From: Thereva unica
Lineage: Eukaryota; Arthropoda; Insecta; Diptera; Therevidae
DNA: 64,000 bases
Reading direction: 5' to 3'
Assembly: GCA_949987705.1 (NCBI GenBank)
Contig: OX465281.1
Span: forward strand, 137,316,876-137,380,875
Each line of letters begins with the position of its first letter. Positions within the stretch are counted from its first letter, which is position 1. The notes under the pieces are model-generated. The model had not been told where the DNA came from. It saw only the letters and a program-made list of their open reading frames with translations, and searched no databases. Below, piece by piece: positions 22,096-34,000 of this stretch. The position numbers and the translations under genes were made by a program.

Positions 22096-24437
22096 TTAAA
22101 AAAAGCCAAATGGGATCTTTTCTCGACAAAAGTTGCTGACCTATCGTCAGCCTGTCCTATCTCGAAAAATATTGACCAGGAAGCGGCTAAACTCAGAAAA
22201 ATTCTCCGTGGCGCGGCGTCCGCCTCCATCCCCACTAGCCATCCCAAATCCGTATCCCAACACAACTGGATGACACGCGAAATTCTTTCTTTGATAAAGA
22301 CTAAAAACAGATCCTGGCAGCTCTGCCGTCGTCATCCTTCCCAGTCTAATTTCCTGAGGTTCCGTCTGGACTCAGCTATTCTAAAACGAACCATCATAAA
22401 AGCTAAAAGGGACTCATGGTATTCTTTTGTGAATTCCATAGATGTCCGCACTAACCTTAAGGAAGCTTGGGCAAAGGTACATGCAGTTACGGTTGGTGCA
22501 TCCACCAGGCTCATATCCAGGCAGGTGGTGTAAATCTTACCAGTTCCCCTGAAATTGCCGAAGAGTTTGCCACCGTTTGGTCGAGCTACTCAGCAGACAA
22601 CAACTTCCCCACTAAACATAGGCAATGTAAAGAAAATATAACCTCCGATATGCAGCGTTATCCTGGTGATGCAGCCGTTACACTTAGCCATCCTATTACC
22701 TTAAGTGAATTAAAAAATGCTTTAAATTCCTTTAAGGGCTCAACCCCAGGGCTCGAAAAGATCTCCTATGAACTAATCAGGAAAACTCCTAATTCATTCC
22801 AAATTCGCCTTCTTAACTTATACAACTATATCCTTCTACAAAATTCCTTCCCACGTGCCTGGAAACATGCGCTCCTCATTCCCATCCCAAAGAAGCTTCT
22901 ACTTCTCTGTGCACCAGTGACTTCCGCCCTATATCCCTGATCTCGTGCCTATCAAAAATATTGGAAAAAATTCTTTCAAATAGAATAAACGCTACCCTCT
23001 CTACTTCCTTTTCTAAGTCCCAACATGCTTATATTCCTCAGAGAGGCACTCACACTCTCCTTCAACTTCTAGATTCTGACGTCTGCGATAGTCTTGCTCA
23101 ACGACAACACACCTCGATCCTTTCGCTAGATCTGACGAAAGCTTCCGACAGATTAAGTGCTCCTTTCCTCGCCAACCAACTCGCAAACTTACGAGTTGAA
23201 AAGAGCTTCACACTCCTCATCCTCAGCTTCCTCAGCCATAGGACCATTCAACCACGAGTCAATGGCTTCCTTTCGCCCATTATGCCGCTTCAGAACGGTA
23301 CTCCACAAGGTTCTCCGCTTTCATGTGCCCTTTTCAACTTGTACACCATTTTCCTCTGCTCCAGCAAGCAAAATTAATAATATCAGATCTTACATTTATG
23401 CTGACAACCTCCTGATATTCAGCTCGGGTAGACCTACTTCTGTTTCAAAAAAACTAACCGTAGCACTGAAAACAGCGCTAGCATGGGCCTCATCTGCCGA
23501 AGCAATTTTCTCTCAGGACAAAGCAGAGTTTCTTCACATCTGTAGAAAACGGAACTGCATCGTACCCTCCATCTCTGTCAGAGATTATTTCGTTACACCC
23601 CTTAACCAATTGAGCATTTTAGGTCTCCTTTTCACGAAAAACCGTAGGTGGTGAAATGTCTTGCTTCCCGCAAAAACGGACTGTCAATTGACCCTCTCTT
23701 GCACATCTGTAAATCTCTTATCCTCGGCACTGCTGGTTACTGTCTTTTCAATATACGGTAATTCTCCAGCTACCGTTCTCCACCCTCTTCAAACCGCCAT
23801 CAACAATGTCCTTAGATCTGCCACTGGTGCCTTTCGTTCCACCCCAATCGACTCCCTATTGGTAGAAACAGGCTTCACTCATATACCTGCGAGAGTCCGA
23901 AGGACCCAAATTAAACTTCTTTCACAACACATCATAAGCCCTTCTGCACCTCTATATTCCCGGCTCCGCAACTATATCAATTCCAATTCCAAAAGTTTTT
24001 CTGCCCTCCGACATTGCACTTTGCTTTTAGCTGAACTTAACATACCTATACCCGAATATACGCCTTCACCTAAGCATAATCTGGCTCCTTGATACCCTCT
24101 ATCACACCACTTTGTCATGGACGCCGAACCCCACAACAAGAAAGACACCCCCTCCACTTTTTACCGCCAACTCCACCAAGAAGTATTATCGCGATTCCCC
24201 GACCATACACCCCTATACACTGATGCCAGTAAATCCAACCAAAAGGTTGCCTTCGTGGTGGAAAAGGTAATAAATCAAGAGGTTTCCCTGCTACAATCAG
24301 GCCTCCTGGCCCACCACACCTCCTCTCAGGTTGCAGAAATTTTTGCCATCTTCCAAGCAGTCAAAATTCTACAGAACACCCCTTCCAACCATCTAATTTT
24401 CACTGATTCCTTACCCTCGGTACTGGCCATCAGAAAT

Positions 24438-25431
24438 CAGTGCTCCTTTAATCCCTCATGGGACATAGGGCGGAAACAGTTGCCCTCCAGCGGACTCTGT
24501 TTTGCGCGACAGCTTTCAGCTCCGACCAGGATCTCCCAGTTGTTGCGGCTTCTGCTAGTAGGGTTCTCCTCCACGTTGTCCTAGGTCTTCCCACTCGACG
24601 GGATCCTTGCGGATTCCAGTCGAGGGCCTGTTTGGCTAGATTTTCGTTTTCGCGTCGCAAGGTGTGGCCAACCCAATTCCATTTCCTTCGTCTGATTTGG
24701 TCGTCTATCCTTTCTTGGCCGGCACGGCGCCATAGTTCTTCGTTTGAAATTCTATCCTGCCAGCGGATTTTTAGGATACGACGCAGGCATCTGTTGACGA
24801 AGACTTGTAGGCGCCCTGTGATGAATTGGGTGACTTTCCATGTTTCGCAACCGTACAAAAGTACTGCCTTCACGTTCGAGTTGAACAGCCGCAATTTGGT
24901 GTTAGTTGAGATCTCCGTTGATCTCCATATGCGGAACAGGCATACATATGCGCCTCGTGCTTTATTTATTCTGGAACTGACATCTTCTTCTGCACCGCCA
25001 TTTTCGGTAATAATACTACCGAGGTAGCAGAATTTATCGACCAGTTCCACGTCACGGTTATTCAGCGCTGTCCGTTCAATGGTGTTTGCATTTATCCGCA
25101 TTTCTTTAGTTTTAGTTGGATTAAGCCTTAAGCCTGCTGGACTACTTTCTGTTGCCAAATTGTTAATCATGTTTTTGAGGTCCTGGTGTCTGTGGGCCAG
25201 CAAACAGATATCATCGGCGTAGTCGAGATCCTTGAGGCGGTCTACCAAACCCCATTGTATGCCGCCTGTTCTACTATCTAGAGCGCCGACAAGGATGTCA
25301 TTTATTACTATAAGAAATAGTAAAGGCGAGAGTAGGCATCCTTGTCGTACTCCTGAGCTCACCTCGAAGCTGTCGGATAATTTTCCATTATGGAGAACTC
25401 TGCATTTGGAATTGTTATATAGGGCTTTTAT
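24438..25431 (-). mobile_element. RTE-like retrotransposon, 5'-truncated, inserted in I-element RNase H
   Basis: It is flanked by a perfect 11-bp duplication 'ccatcagaaat' (24,427-24,437 and 25,432-25,442). Its 3' end is on the left, starting '(ctccttta)atccctcatgggac', a terminus shared with the copies at 54.7 kb and 62.6 kb. The insertion is 994 bp and carries only the C-terminal half of the ORF. It lies antisense to its host element. Confidence 0.9.
24448..25431 (-). pseudogene. RTE-like reverse transcriptase C-terminal half
   Basis: The frame is open through 25,362 and beyond to the truncation point. It begins in the RT palm (KALYNNSKCRVLHNGKLS), then SSGVRQGCLLSPLLFLIVIN, LDYADDICLLAH (intact YADD), GLRLNPTKTKEMRIN and FCYLGSIITENGG. 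The thumb and C-terminal region follow (LYGCETWKVT, RWQDRISNEELWRRAG, RRKWNWVGHTLRR, GRPRTTWRR). This motif set is typical of RTE-like elements. With no stop codon over about 320 residues, it is a young but 5'-truncated and therefore dead copy. Confidence 0.85.
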
Positions 25432-26133
25432 CCATCAGAAATAGAAACAACAAATGCTATCTTCCGTCTATCATCCGTTGCCTACTTTCGCAGAATAGTC
25501 ACATAAAAATTTGCTGGATTCCAGGACATGTTGGTATAAAAGGAAATGAGGCTGCGGATAGCCTCGCCAAAAACGTCCCCCTCTCCGACAACAATTCAAT
25601 CGTCATTCTTCCTTCAGAATCCAGCTTTCGCCTTTATGCATTTAACGTCCTTCACACGGAAGCACTCTCAAAATGGAACACTTCTTTCTTCTTTTTTACG
25701 CTTCCATACGCCATTACCATTTCCGGCCCAATACAATCCAAATCTTCCTAGACATAAGGCGCGTATGCTCTGCAGATTTAGACTCGGTCACACCTTTTTC
25801 TCCCACGGACACCTTTTCACTAATTCCTCTCCCCGGACCTGTAACAATTGCCCTAATGCACCCCACCTCACAGTTGGACATGTTTTGACTGAATGCCTAG
25901 AAACTGCAAACCCCTTCGGTGAATTTCCTCCACTTTCCTCGTTACTAGACCCCGGTCAGAACCATAATAGTTCTTTTTTTAGACTTCTCAGATCTCTAGA
26001 TATCACTGACTCAATTTAAGTAACCTCACGCCTCAGCGGCTTTTGGATCTATAGTCCGAGTGCGCTTAACTTGGTCGGTTGTGCCTTCAGGCCTTCCTGC
26101 CTCTTGTAATAATAATAATAATCTTCAACCACA

Positions 26134-26517
26134 TCAGGCTTTAGCTGATTTCTTAAGTCTGATAATATTAACTTTAGAGCAGAAACTTGTGTTGAAGGTA
26201 AAGCCAAACATATACTTGCAAGGGCATATAACTCCGAATCTGAATGTTTCTTTTTTTTAACATCTCCTTCATCCGTACAATTTTGTGGATGCTCTGCTCC
26301 ATTTATATCATATCCTTTTTTTTAATAGTTTCCACAATTTTAACAAAAACACATTTTTTGTTCTTTCAATTTATTTGTTGCACTTTGCAAATGATAAAAC
26401 CGCGGGTCAAGAAAAAAGAATGCGTTAAAATCTTCATTATCCAAGAGTTTTCTTTCTCTCACTTCAAAAGAATCGCACAGTTTCTGTCCCATAAACTTTG
26501 TTAGAAATGCTTCTGGA
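26134..26517. other. no gene recognised; probably 3' part of the hAT element
   Basis: AT-rich sequence between the I-element and the readable part of the hAT transposase. No motif is recognised. It may be decayed C-terminal transposase or 3' flank. Confidence 0.4.
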
Positions 26518-27345
26518 CTATTCTGCGGCGTGAGCTATTTTTTTGGGCGCGAACTTGCATTTCAGCCAACTAGGATAAAATTCTCCATAGTGCAGTTGCT
26601 CTCCTTGAAATTTGATTATAGATTTCTGAAGTGGTGAGAACAATTTTGCATATACTTCAATAAAAGTTCTCAACGATTCATTTAATTCAAAGTTTTCGTC
26701 ATCGTTTTCGTTATTCGCACTGTGCACGTTGACTTGACCTTGTTCTTCTGCATTGGTTTCCTCATATTCTGGATTTGCTTAAACTTGACACTGAAGTTTC
26801 GAAGACTTGATTATATTAGACCCGTTGTCTAAAGTAACGGACACCACATGCTGCAAAGTTATCTCATAGATATTTAATGTGAGCAAAATTGTTGTCGCAA
26901 AATTTTTAGAAGTGCTCGCCCTACTTTCTTTTAGTTATGTCATCCCAGTCTTGATTTAATTTTGGCATATGCAATAAATTGTGTAATTCCAAAAACTGTT
27001 CGCGATAATCTAGTAGCACTGTCAATCTTTATAGATATCAGTCTTGCTTTCACTTCAGATTTTATGGATTCTCGTATTTGCTCAGCCACAGTAGAAACCG
27101 TTTTTCTGGCAGCATTCAAACGAAATTTTCTACCATGAATATATTTTTACCATCCTTGTTTTTGGTATTTTTTCACTAAGTCTGTGAAAAAGTTGCCACA
27201 AAAGCGGATTCCCCGATGCTGGTAAAGGTAAAATTTATTTTATGCATCCTTTGCAAATGTTGTTTCATATTGTTGGTCCTATAATATTTTATTATTAGCC
27301 CGCACTGTTTACATTTAGCACCCGATTCGCCCTTTTTTTTTTTTT
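26518..27345 (-). pseudogene. hAT transposase with BED zinc finger, decayed
   Basis: On the - strand the N-terminal end has a BED-type finger (AKCKQCGLIIKYY then NNMKQHLQRMHK; C-x2-C...H-x4-H pattern) near 27,200-27,320. Downstream come VKARLISIKIDSATRLSRT (first catalytic Asp region, near 27,040) and LQHVVSVTLDNGSNIIK (second Asp, near 26,850). Finally LRTFIEVYAKLFSPLQKSII...LHYGEFYPSW (26,520-26,700) resembles the insertion domain of hAT transposases. Several stops and frameshifts separate these blocks, so it is not functional. hAT ends were not identified. Confidence 0.75.
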
Positions 27346-27358
27346 CAGAATGTTCCCT

Positions 27359-27827
27359 GGGGGGGCCTCGGTAGCCTAGAGAGTAAGGCGTCTGGCTACT
27401 ATCCCAGAGGTCCCGGGTTCGAATCCCGGCCAGCCCCACGGTCCTTCGCCTTTTCCACTTTCCCACCTACATAACTTTCCTTCTTTCTTCTTCCCTCTTT
27501 ACATTCCCAGATTCCTGCTGTCATAAACTTCCTTCGCCCTTCCCCGCTCCACCAAAGCGCATGTCATCGGTTGGTTGATGAGATTCAACACGTTTCAGGA
27601 GGCATAACACTCCAGCGAGTTGTTTCTCGATGCCCCGATGTCAAAGTCGCAATAGTCATGGTTGGAAGTAGGTGGACTAAAAATATCGGGGGTAGGTTGT
27701 GGCAGTTCCTTCCTTCCCCGACTAGAGCTACTGTTCGACATTGCACTCTATACGAAGAAAATAGATTGTCGACAGTATAAAGGGCCTTTCCTAGACTCTA
27801 GTCTTTCACATAAAAAAAAAAAAATAT
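27359..27827 (+). mobile_element. tRNA-derived SINE
   Basis: The head resembles a tRNA gene: A-box-like 'tagcctagagagtaagg' (27,371) and a perfect B box 'ggttcgaatcc' (27,415) within a good T-arm (ccggg/cccgg). Acceptor-stem pairing is incomplete, so a working tRNA is unlikely. A body of about 370 bases without a long ORF follows, then an A-run (27,812-27,825). That order (Pol III promoter head, body, A tail) is a SINE. Clear target duplications were not seen. Confidence 0.6.
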
Positions 27828-28009
27828 CACTTGAACGAATACGCATATCTATCAAACAGAAATAATAAAACCAAAATATAAATGCGTTAATTTTTTTTCT
27901 TACTTGGTTCAGATTTCTTTCAACATTAAAAATACAAATTCGTTGTAATTAATTTTCCACTTAATCTTCCTGTTATGTATATAATTAAATGTAAGCAAAA
28001 GAATACGAA

Positions 28010-28660
28010 TACGTTAAACTTTACATCCTTGCCCAGTAAAGTCCATGAAAAGTTGATATACGTCGATGTTGTTTTGCCAGCATTTTCGGAGGATTTGCTT
28101 GATTGAAAAATTAAGTCCATTGTTGATCTATTTCTTCTGAATCTAACTTGGCGTTCACTTATCGCGGTATATGCATAAGGTTCCAGTCTGGTTTTAATTA
28201 TGTTTGTCATTATTTTATACATTGTGCTAAAAAGAGATATGCTAGTTTCCACATATTATAGTTTCCACAGTTGAATTTATCCCCTTTCTTGTGTATTAGG
28301 TAGATTGTGTTTTGCTCCCAATTTACAGGCATTTTTTCGATCCTCCATATGAAGCATAGTAATTCATGTATAGCTGCTGAAAGTGATTCGCCTCCTTGTT
28401 TGATCAACTCTGCTGGGATGTTATCAATTCATGGAGATTCGTTGTTTTCTAAGGCACTCTGTGATTCTTCCAGGGTTGGTATTTGTCTCTCTGGTGTCGT
28501 TGTCATGTTGTAGACGGGAATCTGGTACATGTCTGGTGCTCTCATTTGCGTTGAGCAGCTCGCTAAAAAAATCATTCCACCTTTTCTTCACATCTTTGTT
28601 GCCTATGACTATTAGTCCATTATTCAAAACGCGGGGGGGGGGGGTGTTCCAAAATAACAC
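28010..28660 (-). pseudogene. RTE-like reverse transcriptase N-terminal fragment
   Basis: In the - direction one finds KKRWNDFFSELLNA (28,590), IKQGGESLSAAIHELLCFIW, MPVNWEQNTIYLIHKKGDK and CGNY (28,260-28,400). Then come ISLFSTMYKIMTNIIKTRLEPYAY, ISERQVRFRRNRSTMDLIF and FHGLYWA (28,030-28,240). These are the fingers and first palm blocks of RTE-like RTs. Frameshifts lie between blocks. It could be of the same clade as the copy at 24.4 kb, whose retained part is complementary. Confidence 0.75.
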
Positions 28661-28679
28661 CGTTAAGAAAATCGAACCC

Positions 28680-29160
28680 TAAAGGTTTTTGGGGTCGCTG
28701 ATCACGAAAATCGGGGTCCCGCGGTCCTAAAACATGGGCGTCACCCTTAAAAATGCAAAAAACACCCCTTTTTAGGGGATCCAACGCGCTACGCACTCTC
28801 CCACCGGCCTTCTACCAGTTTTGCAGCAATAAAGTAATTTGTTCGGTGCCTATGAAATGTTTAGGTTGAACTAATTTTAACAGTTTTTATGCCTAATTTC
28901 GAACTCAGAATTTCGAAAAAATTTAACGGGACCACCGTGGGAAACTCCCCCCTTCAAATGAACCAAAAAAAAGCAAAAAAGTTATTGGATTACAAAGTTA
29001 TGCATGAACAGGACTACAAAATACCTACACGTCGAATTGAGTAACCGCCTCTTTTTTGGAAGTCGGTTAAAAAAGAGTATGCCACCATCACCAAGAATCG
29101 AACCCTGGCCCTTTCGCACCCCGATCTAGCGCCTTCCCATTACTCCAAACACTAACTTGT
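28680..29160 (-). repeat. possible tRNA-headed repeat with a conserved tail motif
   Basis: On the - strand a B-box-like 'agggttcgattctt' (about 29,100) lies downstream of 'taatgggaaggcgctagatc'. It is followed by 'aaccgacttccaaaaaagag' and 'ggttactcaattcgacgtg' (about 29,040). The latter phrase is common at the ends of insect SINE/CR1-type repeats. The boundary with the neighbouring 29.1-31.0 kb repeat is unclear. Confidence 0.3.
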
Positions 29161-31005
29161 AGGAATGTGGCAATAAACATATTTATTCATGCTTACGTAA
29201 AAAGGTACATTCCCATGCTAGATACATATGTATGTATGTACAAAGTTTCCAAGAAAGTAAACAACTGAATTATGACAACAGATTTTCTATTATTTATGAA
29301 ATGTATTTTGTATATTTTATGGAAATTGATAATCATAGGTAAAACGAAGAGTAATGTAATATTGCCATAGATGGTGTTCACTATTCTTTGTCATAGATGG
29401 GGTGCAATTAAAATATATCAATTCTTTCAAATTCTTGGCGGGTAATTATTGTATAATTCTTTCAGCAGCATCTCCATGAAAGATGCGTTAGTTTTTCAAG
29501 TTATTTGTTTGAATGTTTTCGCGATTCTTCACAATCTCCACTTGATATATTGTCATCCAGTCTGAAGTGTTATTCAACAGAAAGAATACCAAGAAAAAGC
29601 GTAATTAGTGGCTAGTCTCTAGGCATAACATCCCACTTTTGTTTTGTTATTCTGAAGAGATACATACAAATTTAGTTAATAAAAACGTAAAAATATGCTT
29701 TTAAGCAAAGGGCAGCAAAATTTTTTAGATATTGGGCAAATCGTTTGTAAATTTTTTGGTAAAATATTAAAAATTCTGAGAAAAATCACTTCCTTATATT
29801 CATGGACTATAAAGGACGGTCTTAAATACATCGTTCGTGCAATTAAATTTATAAATTTTCATTCATTTCAGTAAGCTTTTATATGCCCTGCCCTGGTAAA
29901 AACTAGATATCTACTTTTCGTTTTAAACCTACCAAATCATACTTTTTTTTTTTTTTATGTGGCAGTGCTAAGCTCAGGAGTCACCCTTTGTACTACTAGT
30001 CCGTCATGTCATTTGTCACGTCATGGTGCAATGTCTAGCAGTAAGCTTAGTACGGGAGGGAGGGAGGGGGAATAGGGTAAGGATTATAAAGGTACGGGGG
30101 GGTATTGAAGAAGGTGGTGATGAACCCTGCGTTTGAACTCTTGGATGTTGTAGGAGCTTGGAAAAACTGACTGCGAGAGATTATTCCACAGTCGAGTTGT
30201 TCTATTTACAAACGAATTCATATCTTGTTGAGTGCGTGAAAGGGGGAGTTGCAGGTGGAGGGAGTGAGACGAGTGGGCTAATCTGGTGTTGCGGGTATAG
30301 GATTGCCGTGGAGGCAGGAGAGCGTTTAGCTCGGAGGAACAGTCACTATGATAGTAGCGATAAAATTTGGTCCCATACTTATTTTTTGTGACAAATCCAC
30401 AGCGAAGTTCGATAAAATTGAATTTTTGTTTTGGTCTACAGCACCACCTACATGACTATAAACTATAATAAAATGAACAGCATATAAAATATGCATATAA
30501 ACAAATAAATACTTTATATCATTCCCGCGTAATTTCGTAATGATTTATAAAGCCGCCGAAGAGCCATAAAACTCAAGAAAATGATTTTTTTGCACTTTTA
30601 ATTAAGTAAATATTTATGTTCTCCTGAGTATCATTATTAAATAATATAATTTAGTGAGAAATATAATCAAAACATGTTACACCGAAGTAAAAAAAAATTG
30701 TATTTCACCATTTTGCGGCCGGGGATTGAACTTGGTTCTCCTGGGATAGGACTCCAGCGCCTTACCTCGAGGCTACCGATATATGGACTTTATTAGAAAT
30801 CTCTTTTTGTTGTTTAAATATACTTCTGGTTGAAATCTCCAGACCATTTTCTCAGTTTTTGGTCTTTTGACCAAGAGCTACATTTTGAGATATGGCCCAA
30901 GTCTGTAGCGGCAGTACTTTCAGAGATGAAAGTATGCTTCAGACGGACAGAGCCTCTGTATAAGCTTTTCTTTTTGAAAAAGCTAAAAACAGCTTTATAT
31001 AAAAA
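29115..31005 (-). mobile_element. unidentified dispersed element, copy A (inverse of 55.0-57.2 kb)
   Basis: This stretch is a reverse-complement match to 54,985-57,235. Shared landmarks include 'gcaataaacatatttattca' (29,170), 'tctgaagtgttattcaacag' (29,560), 'tggtctacagcaccacctac' (30,433) and 'gtctgtagcggcagtacttt' (30,900). A tRNA-like segment with A- and B-box resemblance lies at 30,715-30,785. No transposase or RT ORF was found. Copy A has its own insertion at 29,941. A third, short piece lies at 58,555-58,657. The family is unknown to me; orientation is arbitrary (set by the tRNA-like segment). Confidence 0.75.
29941..30379 (-). mobile_element. 3' end of a CR1/Jockey-like retrotransposon
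   Basis: The insertion is absent from the matching place in copy B (near 56,395). It starts on the left with a T-run (poly(A) of the - strand) and is bracketed by a short repeat 'catactt'. On the - strand the end of a protein reads RLWNNLSQSVFPSSYNIQEFKRRVHHHLL, the usual C-terminal 'LWN.LP...' motif of CR1/Jockey ORF2. Related sequence occurs at 36,140-36,520. Confidence 0.7.
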
Positions 31006-34000
31006 AAACTATGAGTAATAATCGCTGTGTGCGCTTGAAATATTTCGTGTGGACACATGAGTCGAAAAATGAGTTTTGAGTCGTTCGTGTGCGCACATGA
31101 GTAATGTGAGCAAATCGCACACAACTCATGAGTGTGTGTGTTTTGCCGTACACAAAATTTATCGCACACAAGTGTGCGTTTCGTTACTCTGGACTAAAGT
31201 GCCTTCTTTTGTACTACAATACCGGAGGAGGGTTTAACGCATTTCTTAAAGAAGGTTACTTCCTCGATGGCTCCCGAGTTTTGTTTTGTGCAAAGTTTTC
31301 AGTGTTATCAATTTTCCTCGACTTTATCTGAATTATTTATGTTTAGACTTGACCAAGCCTTTCTGCCTGATATCTCTCCAATACGGTCTGTCCTTGAAGG
31401 CGATCAAAGTCGTATTTCTTTTGTTTGTTGTTTCATTTTCTTGAGTGGACATCCGAAGCTAGTTTTAACTAGGAAGTGGTCCGATTCACAATTCGCACAT
31501 CTGGAGGATCTTACTTGGAGAATGCTCTACTATCCGAGTTAAGTTGTTTTTTAATTTAATTTCTCTCCTCAGTTGTACCGTAAACTCAGTTGTACCGTAA
31601 GTTTTAGCCTAACTACATAGAATCGGTTCCCGTTTAATTGTTTTGTAACAGCTGGCACCAGCTAAGCTATAGTGAAGTGTCCAGCCAGAGTAACCACAGT
31701 CTATGTTATATTCAAACCTGTTTTAGTAGATGATCTATAGATAGGTGGTGTAATTTTGATTAATCTATACTTATTTCTCTTCTTCTTAAATGACGCTGCA
31801 ATCCTTGCAGGACTCAGTCTTCATCAAGTCTTACGTCGCTCGGGGTGTATTGTATGTGCACGACATGAACTCGCAGGACTTTTGAGAGAAATTAGTCCCA
31901 TATGCAATTCAAAAATACAAAAATAAATATTTGTACGAGAAATAACATCTGTCACACAAAATTCAAGAATGAACCCTGTAGTTTGATTTACTTTCATGAC
32001 CATCGCTCAAGATTAAAATGTCCTATACAACCATTTGTGTTGTACCAACAATTTCACTGTCGACTGTGCAGTCGATTGTGTTTCTTAATAGGCCATACGC
32101 TGAGAGGAAAGCGCGCGCAACCCTTTGTATTCCCAATTTTCAGATGATTGCGCGTATGTGTGTGGATGATATGACACCCCATGTTTACTCATGAGGAATA
32201 GCTCAGTACTTGGAAGTACTTGGAACTTTTTCTTTTTTGAGTTTTCCCTCCCTGCTAGTGATAACTTTTCGAGAGGATAAAGTACGCTATTCAATGAATA
32301 AATAAAAAAAAAATATATCATTGTCAGGTTTTTTTGTGAGCCAAATATCTCAATTAATGATGAATAGTAATTCAGATATCTTAGATGGAAGTGCGCATGT
32401 GAGTGTAAGGAAGACTTTTCCAGAGCCGTTTAAACTTTAAAATCTCAAAAGGTACGAGTTCGAGACAGTTCATTTTTACAGGATTTGTGGCCATGAAATT
32501 CCTTGCAAATATTAGTTCGTAGCGAAGGTAAAATTATCTAATGATGTAAATTGTATTAGCCTCGACAATTTTACAGCATTCAGAAACACATCTAAACAAA
32601 TATGCCCGCATATGCATATGTCTTACCATATCCTCGTAAGCGACACATATGTATATACTTAGGAATATACATATGTATAAAACATATGTATTAAGGTATA
32701 AAATGCGATGGCCCTCATTTCTGGTTTGGAGCTCCAATTCCCTCCGCCCCAAGTTGTGATAAGATAAATTAATGCCCCGTCTTTAAAATTACTATTGACG
32801 CGCTCAAAATCACCTCAAAACAACTTTTGGCCTGTAATATCTATTCAACATGCACTCAAAAATCACCCTAAATATGTACTTGAGCGATTTTTTTGGAGCG
32901 GTTTTGCTCTTTTGATTTTTTTTTACAAATTTCGTAATAACGAGTAGTAGTTTTTACAGGTTCGAACGTTATGAATTAGGAATTATAGTATGAACAAACA
33001 GGGTATTTTAATTTATCATAAATGCACCATTTTTTATATCTATTTAAACATGATTTAATCGAAATGTTGCTTAAATATATATATTGTTTTTGATTTATTC
33101 TCAAAAGAGTATTTTTCACCCCTACAACAAAAGGCACACATCAGGCACATATAATTTTTGAAGAGGATGGTAGCATAAGTTTAATTTCGAAATTTCATAA
33201 AGATTTGTGCTGTCCAAAAGAATTCAGAGGTAATATTCTATTTTTACCGCTATCCACTGGACTATCAGTCAAATATCTATTTTTACTGGACTAAGAAAGG
33301 ATAGACGACGAGGCGAACGAAGCAAGGAAGCGACTCGAGAACGAGTTTTAAAAGAAAATTTCGAAAAAAATTCTGATATCTTCCAGTCGACATTAGCAAA
33401 GTGTAGACCTATTTACTTCTTGGCAACGGAATCATCAAGGACACCCGTTTTGCATCGGCCTGATACCCGGTAAAAACGACCGTTAACAGGCTGCGCGGAG
33501 CATAAAAAGATAAAGATTTTAAACGATTAATTATATTTATTCATCATAATTTCGATCCTACAATACGAAGTCACATCAAAAAATCCTCAACATAAAAAAG
33601 TCAACAAAAATGACACACGAAAAATAAACAAAAAGTTTTGCGATATCAAAACTCTAACCAATAAAATAGCATATACCAACTCTTTAGTTACTTATTATTT
33701 GTCATAAATTTGGATCACTATTTCTAGAGACATCCCTTCCCAAAACGAAGGATGGCAATATACGAAATATCAACCAGAGTTTACTTTTTGACTCGTTAAT
33801 AAATCGCGTGACTTGTAATACAGAGGATGACAAATTGCTTTCTGGTAATATTTTTTCTCAAAACGACGACTCCGAACCGTGCTTGGATTACGGAGAAATT
33901 CAACTAAATATCTGTTATAGGGGGACTTGCTTTATAGCTCTATTATATGGCTGTTGTCCAATTTGGTGTTTGTTTTGGCTGACATTCGATAGGTACGTGC

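Larger units (their letters stand above)
20551..26019 (+). pseudogene. I-element ORF2: endonuclease, reverse transcriptase, RNase H
   Basis: ATG at 20,551 opens an apurinic-type endonuclease (LQWNIRGF, LLQETK, IIGGDFNAHSSCW, SIDLTF). Frameshifts occur near 21,005, 22,505, 22,930, 23,377 and 23,655. RT motifs read LSLDLTKASDRLS (Phe to Ser in the first block), NGTPQGSPLSCALFNLY, and IYADNLL where YADD is expected, so the catalytic pair is mutated as well. RNase H follows (LYTDASKS, AEIFAIFQA, FTDSLPSVLAIRN, and after the RTE insertion ICWIPGHVGIKGNEAADSLA). The end has CNNCPNAPHLTVGHVLTEC, the usual C-terminal Cys/His motif. The frame resumes exactly when the two inserted elements and one TSD copy each are removed. 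Confidence 0.88.
18752..26121 (+). mobile_element. full-length I-clade non-LTR retrotransposon, decayed and interrupted twice
   Basis: The element is flanked by a 12-bp duplication 'tcttcaaccaca' (18,740-18,751 and 26,122-26,133). Its 3' end is a (TAA)n tail (taataataataataa at about 26,107-26,121), the hallmark of I elements. Taking out the TTAA-flanked MITE (865 bp with one TSD) and the RTE insertion (1,005 bp with one TSD) leaves about 5.5 kb, close to the I-factor size. The order is 5' leader, ORF1 with three Cys/His knuckles, ORF2 with endonuclease, RT, RNase H and a C-terminal Cys/His motif. Many frameshifts show it is dead. Confidence 0.9.

Noticed and set aside
27362..27438. functional tRNA gene
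   Set aside because: The T-arm and B box are good, but the acceptor stem does not pair past four bases, and an A-tailed body follows. A SINE head explains it better.
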